From Leucobacter coleopterorum (GTDB lineage: Bacteria; Actinomycetota; Actinomycetes; Actinomycetales; Microbacteriaceae): a stretch of DNA of 64,000 nucleotides. Within the stretch, counting starts at the first letter, position 1, and every line of letters starts with the position of its first letter. The notes under the pieces are model-generated. The model was not told the origin of the DNA and did not search any database. It saw only the letters and a program-made list of their open reading frames with translations. Location of the stretch: assembly GCF_011382985.1 (NCBI RefSeq), contig NZ_CP049933.1, forward strand, positions 682,001-746,000. Reading direction: 5' to 3'. The position numbers were made by a program, and so were the translations under genes. Shown here piece by piece: positions 58,323-64,000 of the stretch.

Positions 58323-58876
58323 ATGGCTTCTCGAGACAGTGGTGTGCCGAGCGCAGATTTTGATGCTGCGCTCGGCCCCGTACCCGCAAGTTTTTCACGA
58401 CCCGAGATTGTGGTGGTGCGGTTTCGTCGCCACGGTAGCCGACTTGTTCTGCCAGTTCTTGTGCTTGTCGCCGTCGCTGCAGCCACAGGCTACTGGGTCG
58501 GCGGGCTTCCGAACGCATGGATGAATATCGCCGCGGCGGCGGGTGCTGCATTGCTGGCCCTGTTGTTCGGGATCGTCCCTATTTTGATCTGGTTAACCCG
58601 CCGAACAACCATCACCACAAGGCGGATTATTCTGCGGAGCGGGTTTTTTGTTCGACACCGCACTGAGGTCATGCTTGCGAGAGTGCGCGAGGTGAAGTCA
58701 AGCCGGACTCTTGCGCAGCGGATGCGTGGCTCAGGTGACGTCGTGCTGCTTCACGGAATTGATCGTACTGTCCTAAGCGATGTGCCAGGATCAGAGGGGT
58801 CATCGATGCGCTTCAGGAACTCAGCGAACGAAACTATGAGCACTCCACCAGTGTGGTGAACCCGACTCTGGGGTAA
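58323..58876 (+). CDS. PH-domain-like (YdbT/bPH2 type) membrane protein, frameshifted
   Basis: Two membrane helices (LVLPVLVLVAVAAATGYWVGG, IAAAAGAALLALLFGIVPILI) are followed by a bacterial PH domain (TTITTRRIILRSGFFVRHRTEVMLARVREVKSSRTL, GSGDVVLLHG). One base is missing in the G run at 58796-58799; restored end reads VIDALQELSERNYEHSTSV and the length is 184 aa. It lies 40 bp after the flotillin gene and may belong to the same membrane unit. Confidence 0.82.
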
Positions 58877-58889
58877 CAGAGAAGATGGC

Positions 58890-59476
58890 TCAGCTGGTAC
58901 GAGCGATGAGTTCATCGATCAGCTGGCTTGCGAGCTTGACCAGGCGTTCGATTTCCGTTTCGTCGCGGTCAACCCAGCGACACTCAGGATCCCCCACCGG
59001 CACGAAGTTTTCGTGACGCTCCCACACCATGAGCGTGCGCTCTGCGCCGAGCACGTACTGCTGCCACCACACCTGGCGAAGGTAGTTCCTTGGGATCGTG
59101 CGCCATGCCTTGTTGGTCGTTTTGATCTCGGCGAGTTCTATAGTTCCCTGCTCGCGAAACGCGAGTCCGTCGGGGTGGCAAGGTGTCGCAGATCCGCCTC
59201 CGCGTGAAACAATGCCTGGCTTGGAAGGATCCCGTATTCTCGAAGCACCCACGCGGCTATCTCGGGTTCGCGAGCTTTGCCGTGCTCTGTATAAGCATTA
59301 CCCACAAAACGGCTACCGTGCAGCTTCTCATGTGCTGCGGCATTGATTGAGTGTGGCGTCGATAGCTTTGCGACGTCCGTTGCGGTAATGCCCCGTGCCC
59401 GCGCGCGCATCCAAGCCATTCGGTCGGTTCCGTCAGTGACGACTCTTGTGAGATAAGCGGGTGAAAGGTCGTGCAT
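58890..59476 (-). CDS. YqaJ-type viral recombinase/exonuclease domain protein, frameshifted
   Basis: A PD-(D/E)xK nuclease-like protein. GITATDVAKLST opens the YqaJ fold, NAYTEHGKAREPEIAAWVLREYG follows, and PDGLAF ... IELAEIKTTNKAW supplies the D and E-x-K active-site residues; RNYLRQVWWQQYVLGAERTLMVW is the usual C-terminal helix. One base is missing in the G run at 59172-59175; restored length 195 aa. Family members resemble lambda exonuclease and are common in phages, but no other phage gene is seen here. The start (ATG 59476) is not supported by a ribosome site. Confidence 0.8.
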
Positions 59477-59820
59477 CCTGTAAGTTTGACATGGTGGCCC
59501 GAACGTGGCTCCCAACTCGCCGGTTCCTGAGCTGTTTCAAGGGTATGAAGAACGGTACTGTGACCTCGTGTTGTGGGACACGACAAAGAAGTCATTACAT
59601 TATTGTCTACATGAGTAGATTCGACGGGAAAGTATTAAAAATACTGGAGGAAACCCCCGGTTTTTGGGAGAACTTGTCAGTCTGAATGACTACACTCTCA
59701 AAGAGGGGTTCCACGATGGGGACAGCGTGGAGAGTTCAAGCGCCAGCTGTGATTAGGGTCAATCGGTACGAAGGAACCCTGTTTTACAGACGCAATTCGT
59801 AATAGGGAATCAGGTAAAAA
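59477..59820. other. AT-richer intergenic region before the orphan response regulator
   Basis: A stretch of 344 bp with no convincing gene. It holds a palindrome AGTATTAAAAATACT (59631-59645) and short inverted repeats near 59650-59690. Base composition is lower in GC than the flanks between 59580 and 59660. It likely contains the promoter of the regulator gene; short open frames inside it have no family resemblance. Confidence 0.5.
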
Positions 59821-60543
59821 ATGGCAACACAAACACCGAAGAACGGTGGCGGGGACAAAATTCGTGCGCTTATCGTAGACGACGAAGAGTCGATCACGCA
59901 GCTTATCGCGATGGCGTTGCGCTACGAGGGATGGCACGTTGATACCGCTTCGAGTGGTCAAGAGGCTCTCGAAAAAATCCGCACGACCTCACCTGATGTC
60001 GCAGTGTTTGACATCATGCTCCCCGACTTTGACGGCATGCAGATGCTTTCCCAGCTGCGCAGCTCGGGTGAAATGCTTCCCGTGCTGTTCCTGACCGCGC
60101 TCGATTCGGTAGAGGATCGTGTGAATGGTCTGACTGTCGGTGGAGATGACTACGTCACCAAGCCGTTTAGCTTGGAAGAACTTATTGCACGTCTGCGCGG
60201 TCTCGTACGCCGCTCTCAGATGACGGCAGCGCTGCAGCCCGACCCCGTGTTGCGTGTGGGTGATCTCACTTTGAATGAAGAGAGCTATGAGGTTGAGCGT
60301 GCCGGAGAACCTCTCACCGTCACCAATACAGAGTTCGAGCTTCTGCGGTACCTCATGCGTAACCCGAATCGCGTTCTCTCGAAGGCGCAGATCCTTGATC
60401 GCGTTTGGGCCTACGACTTCTCCGGAAAGTCGACGGTGGTTGAGCTCTACGTGTCGTATCTCCGCAAGAAGATCGACACCGGTCGCCCGACAATGCTGCA
60501 CACGGTTCGCGGTGCCGGGTACATGCTGAAGCCTGCGAACTAA
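59821..60543 (+). CDS. OmpR family response regulator without adjacent kinase
   Basis: A 240-residue regulator. Receiver: RALIVDDEESITQLIAMAL, phospho-site FDIMLPDFDGM, DDYVTKPFSLEEL. Winged helix: LTVTNTEFELLRYLMRNPNRVLSKAQILDRVW and VSYLRKKIDTGRPTMLHTVRGAGYML. No histidine kinase follows; the next gene, with its own -10 box, is a P-type ATPase. The short leader shows CAGG before the ATG. It resembles TcrX/TrcR-type actinobacterial regulators. Confidence 0.93.
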   Translation: MATQTPKNGGGDKIRALIVDDEESITQLIAMALRYEGWHVDTASSGQEALEKIRTTSPDVAVFDIMLPDFDGMQMLSQLRSSGEMLPVLFLTALDSVEDRVNGLTVGGDDYVTKPFSLEELIARLRGLVRRSQMTAALQPDPVLRVGDLTLNEESYEVERAGEPLTVTNTEFELLRYLMRNPNRVLSKAQILDRVWAYDFSGKSTVVELYVSYLRKKIDTGRPTMLHTVRGAGYMLKPAN

Positions 60544-60577
60544 CCTCGGCTTCACAAAACTGACTGCAATAACCCCG

Positions 60578-60583
60578 TAGGCT
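60578..60583 (+). promoter_or_regulatory. -10 box of a leaderless promoter for the P-type ATPase gene
   Basis: TAGGCT, 6 nt before the ATG at 60590. Confidence 0.5.
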
Positions 60584-60589
60584 CGTTCC

Positions 60590-63046
60590 ATGCAATCGGG
60601 GACTGAAGAGACACGCGACAAAAGCGAACCGCGTGTCTCTTCAGTGTTTTCCGGGCTCCGTGAAGCGGAAGCTGAGAGGCGGCACCTTGCTGGACTCGGT
60701 AACGTTCTGCCAAACGGGTCCAGCCGATCCCTCTGGGAAATTCTCCTCGCGAACGTATTCACGCTGTTCAACGCAATCGTCTTTACGGGCTTTGGGATCT
60801 TGCTTGCGCTCGGGCGCTGGCAAGATGCGCTCTTTGGGCTACCGGCACTCTTCAACACGATCATTGGGGTTGTCCAAGAGTTCGGTGCGAAGCGAACGCT
60901 TGATCGACTCGCCGTGCTGAACGCACCCACCGCCCGGGTTATGCGTGAGGGGCGCGTCTCTGAAATTGCTCTCGATCGTGTGGTTATGGGCGATCTTTTG
61001 GTGCTGCGCACGGGCGACCAGATCACCGCTGATTCCAGGGTTGTGCAGACAGACGAGTTCGGGCCGGGCGGGCTTGAAATCGATGAATCACTGCTCACCG
61101 GTGAATCGGTCGCTGTTCGCAAACGTGTTGATGCCGAGGTGCTTTCGGGCTCGAGTGTGGTCGCAGGATCAGGACTGGCCGAGGTGATTCGAGTCGGAGC
61201 TAATTCGTACGCCGCCAAGCTGACCTCGGAAGCCCGCAAATTTTCGCTCGTGCGTTCCGAGCTTCGCAGCAGCATCGACCGCCTACTTCGCTGGATCACC
61301 TGGGCCTTGGGGCCCATGATCCTGATCGTCGTGAACGGCCAGATGCAAGCGCAGGGCGGCTGGGAAGTCGCAATCGAAAATGGACAGTGGCGCGAGGCCG
61401 TCGTGGGTGCTGTTGCTGCGGTGATTGCGATGGTGCCTCTCGGGCTTGTGCTCGTGACCAGCATTGCCTTCGCTGTGAGTGGTGTGGCTCTTGCAAATAG
61501 GCAGGTACTGATTCAAGAGTTGCCGGCTGTTGAGGGGCTAGCCAGAGTTGACATACTTTGCTTGGACAAAACGGGCACACTCACAACCGGCGAGATGATG
61601 TTTGACCGATCCCACATGCTTCACGAGGTACCAGGGTGGCAACAGGTGCTGGGCTACTTAGGGGAGTCGCCGGAGGCGAACGGGACCGCGCGCTGTCTCG
61701 CTGAGCCTTTTGGTAGTGCGACAAACGGTTTTGAGCCGGTCGGTGCGGTGCCGTTTGACTCCGTGCGAAAGTGGAGTGCACTTGCCAGTGATAGCTCCAC
61801 TGGCTCCGTAACTTCGGGAACCTGGGTGCTTGGTGCTCCTGACTTCGTGCTTGTGTCAGAGGGAGGATCCGATGCGGCTGACGGGCCATTGTCACTGGCG
61901 GGTGAACTCGCTGAGGCCGGTCTCAGAACACTGGTACTCGCTTACAGTGCTCAGACAATTCACCTCACCTCCGACGATGATCCCGAATTGCCCGAGGGGC
62001 TGATCCCCGTTGCGATGCTCACTTTCCGCGAGCAGGTGAGATCCGACGCCGCGCAAACACTGAGCTATTTTGCTGAGCAGGGCGTTGGCGTCAGAGTGAT
62101 TTCCGGGGACGATCCGCGAACCGTCTCAGCGGTGGCGCGGGAGGTCGGGCTGAGCAGCGAGGCCGGTTTTGATGCCCGGAAGCTGCCTCAAGACCTGGAT
62201 CAGCTCGCTGAGGTACTTGAGCGAGAACATGTGTTTGGGCGAGTGACGCCGGCGCAGAAACTCGCGATTGTGCATGCTCTGCAGAGTCGTGGACACGTAG
62301 TTGCGATGACTGGGGACGGTGTCAACGACGCGCTCGCGATCAAAGAATCTGATCTTGGCATCGCAATGGACACCGCTGCGCAGGCCACGAAGGCCGTCGC
62401 GCGCATCATTCTGCTTGATGGGCGGTTTGACCGTATGCCCGGTGTGGTTGCAGAAGGGCGGAGGGTTATTGCGAACATCGAGCGCGTTTCAATGCTCTTT
62501 CTCACTAAAACCACCTACGCCTTCGCGGTTGCTGTTGTGTTTGGTGTGCTCTCCTGGAGCTTCCCCTTTTTGCCGCGACAGCTTTCGATTACCGACGGCC
62601 TGACGATCGGCATTCCAGCATTCTTTCTCGCGCTCATGCCTAACGCGACGCGATACCGCTCCGGATTCTTGAAGCGCTCTCTTGCCTTTGCGATTCCCGC
62701 GGGGCTCATTGTTACAGCCGGACTCATTGCGCTCAAAATACTTGGGGATCAACTTGGTCCGTTCAGTGTTGAAGAAATGCAGTCCGCTTCGACGTTGACA
62801 CTCGCGGGGATCGCCCTTTGGGTGCTCGCTGTGATGGCACGGCCTGTGAGTCCATTTCGGATTCTGATTGTGCTCTCGATGTATGCGGGGCTGGCGCTCA
62901 TCTGGTTGATCCCGCTCAGTCAAGGGTTTTTCCAGGTGACATGGCTGCCGAACCCACTGGGGGCGATAGTGCTTGGCGTCGTAGTGGTCGGCGTGGTGCT
63001 TGTTGAGGTTCTGCGAGCTTGGCATCTGCGGTTTACGCGCAAGTGA
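60590..63046 (+). CDS. ctpE: Cation-translocating P-type ATPase, CtpE-like
   Basis: An intact 818-residue ion pump. Actuator TGES (DESLLTGESVAV), phosphorylation site LDKTGTLTTGE (Asp326), and hinge MTGDGVNDALAIKESDLGIAMD are all present. There is no N-terminal heavy-metal domain or CPC motif; helix 4 reads AAVIAMVPLGLVLVTSIAF, the pattern of CtpE-type ATPases, which in mycobacteria move calcium. Ten helices are expected. It lies 46 bp after the orphan regulator. Calcium transport is inferred from the family. Confidence 0.88.
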   Translation: MQSGTEETRDKSEPRVSSVFSGLREAEAERRHLAGLGNVLPNGSSRSLWEILLANVFTLFNAIVFTGFGILLALGRWQDALFGLPALFNTIIGVVQEFGAKRTLDRLAVLNAPTARVMREGRVSEIALDRVVMGDLLVLRTGDQITADSRVVQTDEFGPGGLEIDESLLTGESVAVRKRVDAEVLSGSSVVAGSGLAEVIRVGANSYAAKLTSEARKFSLVRSELRSSIDRLLRWITWALGPMILIVVNGQMQAQGGWEVAIENGQWREAVVGAVAAVIAMVPLGLVLVTSIAFAVSGVALANRQVLIQELPAVEGLARVDILCLDKTGTLTTGEMMFDRSHMLHEVPGWQQVLGYLGESPEANGTARCLAEPFGSATNGFEPVGAVPFDSVRKWSALASDSSTGSVTSGTWVLGAPDFVLVSEGGSDAADGPLSLAGELAEAGLRTLVLAYSAQTIHLTSDDDPELPEGLIPVAMLTFREQVRSDAAQTLSYFAEQGVGVRVISGDDPRTVSAVAREVGLSSEAGFDARKLPQDLDQLAEVLEREHVFGRVTPAQKLAIVHALQSRGHVVAMTGDGVNDALAIKESDLGIAMDTAAQATKAVARIILLDGRFDRMPGVVAEGRRVIANIERVSMLFLTKTTYAFAVAVVFGVLSWSFPFLPRQLSITDGLTIGIPAFFLALMPNATRYRSGFLKRSLAFAIPAGLIVTAGLIALKILGDQLGPFSVEEMQSASTLTLAGIALWVLAVMARPVSPFRILIVLSMYAGLALIWLIPLSQGFFQVTWLPNPLGAIVLGVVVVGVVLVEVLRAWHLRFTRK

Positions 63047-63062
63047 TCCGCCAGCAAAACTG

Positions 63063-63071
63063 TGCTAAAGT
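63063..63071 (+). promoter_or_regulatory. Extended -10 promoter element of the rplJL operon
   Basis: TGCTAAAGT (TGnTAAAGT), placing the start of transcription near 63078 and leaving a leader of about 210 nt. Confidence 0.5.
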
Positions 63072-63077
63072 ATCCAA

Positions 63078-63290
63078 CGGCCCAAGACCGCCGGTAGGAT
63101 TCGCAAGAACCCCAGAACGTTCGTGAAAGCGAAGACCAGCGCAGGTACGATTTTCCTTGAGTAGGGATCTGATCCCGAACTTTTTGAAGCTCCGTGCGTG
63201 CGCGCCGGAGCTTTTGTTGTTTCATGAGCTCTGAGTGGCACGGCCCTCGAGTAGCATCCGCTACCCGGGTACAACAAGCTAGGGAGCGCC
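63078..63290 (+). promoter_or_regulatory. Ribosomal protein L10 leader RNA with attenuator
   Basis: A leader of about 210 nt before rplJ. CCAAGACCGCCGGTAGGA resembles the L10-binding leader of actinobacterial rplJ operons, where L10(L12)4 binds its own message. A GGGAT/ATCCC hairpin near 63164-63176 and a terminator-like stem (next entry) follow. The match was made by eye. Confidence 0.65.
63187..63222 (+). terminator. Attenuator-like stem-loop with T-rich tail in the rplJ leader
   Basis: AAGCTCCG (63187-63194) pairs with CGGAGCTT (63206-63213); TTGTTGTTT follows. Located inside the leader, it is placed to end transcription when L10 is in excess. Confidence 0.7.
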
Positions 63291-63800
63291 ATGGCTACGA
63301 AGGATGCTACGGTTGCCGATCTTCAGAAGAAGTTTGAAGAGTCGTCCGCCGTTCTGCTGACTGAGTACCGCGGTCTCACGGTTGCACAGTTGCGGGATCT
63401 CCGTAACTCCATCCGCGAGCACGCGACGTACGCTGTGGCGAAGAACACGCTGACCAAGATTGCGGCGAACAAAGCCGGGATCACTGTTTTCGATGACGAG
63501 CTTGCCGGTCCTTCGGCTCTCGCTTTCGTTCACGGTGACACCGTTGCTGTCGCAAAGGCACTGCGTGACTTCGCCAAGGCAAACCCTCTTTTGGTGGTGA
63601 AGGCGGGCTACTTCGATGGCAAGCCTCTGACCGCCGTTGAGGTAGGCAAGCTTGCCGATCTCGAGAGCCGCGAGGTGCTGTTGGCTAAGGCCGCTGGCGC
63701 CATGAAGGCTTCGCTGATCGGTGCTGCACAGCTGTTCAACGCTCTGCCCGCTAAGGCCGCTCGCGGCTTCGGCGCGCTGCAGGAGAAGCAGGACGCATAG
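63291..63800 (+). CDS. rplJ: 50S ribosomal protein L10
   Basis: The 169-residue stalk-base protein that anchors L7/L12. ATVADLQKKFEESSAVLLTEYRGLTVAQLRDLRNSIRE and YAVAKNTLTKIA are typical, and the C-terminal helix that binds L7/L12 dimers is present (LFNALPAKAARGFGALQEK). ATG 63291 is preceded by GGGAG. rplL follows by 80 bp. Confidence 0.97.
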   Translation: MATKDATVADLQKKFEESSAVLLTEYRGLTVAQLRDLRNSIREHATYAVAKNTLTKIAANKAGITVFDDELAGPSALAFVHGDTVAVAKALRDFAKANPLLVVKAGYFDGKPLTAVEVGKLADLESREVLLAKAAGAMKASLIGAAQLFNALPAKAARGFGALQEKQDA

Positions 63801-63880
63801 ATTCGGCTCTTGCCGGTTCGGAACCAATAAGATCCGCTCTTTGCGCAGCTGCGTAAGAGCAAATATCAAGGAGAAACACA

Positions 63881-64000
63881 ATGGCTAAGCTTTCAACAGA
63901 AGAGCTGCTTGAGCAGTTCAAGGGCCTCACCCTCATCGAGCTCTCCGAGTTCGTGAAGGCATTCGAGGAGGAGTTCGACGTTTCCGCTGCTGCTCCGGTT
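63881..64000 (+). CDS. rplL: 50S ribosomal protein L7/L12 (N-terminal part only)
   Basis: The first 40 codons before the window ends: [20 protein letters not shown] followed by [18 protein letters not shown], the dimerisation domain and start of the Ala-rich hinge. AAGGAG lies 7 nt before the ATG. Confidence 0.96.
   Translation, partial: MAKLSTEELLEQFKGLTLIELSEFVKAFEEEFDVSAAAPV

Noticed and set aside
59461-59685. A 74-codon plus-strand open frame in the gap before the response regulator
   Set aside because: It overlaps the start of the YqaJ gene, has no ribosome site and resembles no known protein.
59989-61464. A 491-codon minus-strand open frame
   Set aside because: It is antisense to the response regulator and the start of the P-type ATPase, both of which show full family motifs.
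1-64000. CRISPR arrays, insertion sequences, tRNA and rRNA genes
   Set aside because: No regularly spaced direct repeats, transposase frames with terminal repeats, or cloverleaf-type sequences were noticed in the gaps between genes; a tRNA scan was not possible.

Overview
The window is GC-rich chromosomal DNA from an actinobacterium, most likely a member of the Microbacteriaceae; a Leucobacter-like organism fits, but the genus is a guess. Reasons: an acyl-CoA carboxylase beta/epsilon pair beside birA, CcsB-type cytochrome c maturation, a CtpE-like P-type ATPase, a YrdB-family protein, GTG/TTG starts, and about eleven starts where a TAnnnT -10 box lies only 6-8 nt before the start codon (leaderless transcripts). 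No rRNA, tRNA, insertion sequence, prophage or CRISPR array was found.

Layout. 1-3150: NUDIX (partial), acyl-CoA carboxylase epsilon and beta subunits, birA. 3195-7109: amino-acid permease plus amidohydrolase with a divergent TetR regulator. 7188-12171: purU, then a five-gene surface operon built around a SipW-type signal peptidase. 12172-17357: glyA-folD behind a ZTP riboswitch, DedA, VIT and CcsB proteins. 17462-20265: PPK2, CsoR, RarD, GNAT. 20335-30485: a complete N-acetylglucosamine uptake and catabolism locus with a ROK repressor in the middle. 30415-33269: an SLH-repeat surface protein and icd. 33368-40929: LacI regulator and a five-gene peptide ABC transporter followed by a C45-type hydrolase. 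41011-44777: MFS, AraC, LLM flavin oxidoreductase, YrdB. 44938-49503: membrane flavoreductase, FMN-binding protein, ApbE and a two-component system. 49577-55880: amidohydrolase and a second peptide ABC system whose second permease and both ATPases are one polypeptide. 55987-58876: NfeD, flotillin and a PH-like membrane protein. 58890-63046: YqaJ nuclease, orphan response regulator, CtpE-like ATPase. 63291-64000: rplJ and the start of rplL behind an attenuated leader.

The locus reads as that of a heterotroph living on amino sugars and peptides: two peptide importers are each paired with a hydrolase, and the GlcNAc locus carries import, NagZ, kinase, NagA and NagB together.

A strong caution: at least 22 conserved genes, including probably essential ones (icd, birA, the carboxylase beta subunit), are each broken by a single missing base, nearly always in a G or C run. 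These look like sequencing deletions, not decay, so coding spans are reported across the frameshifts as single genes, with lengths given after restoring one base.
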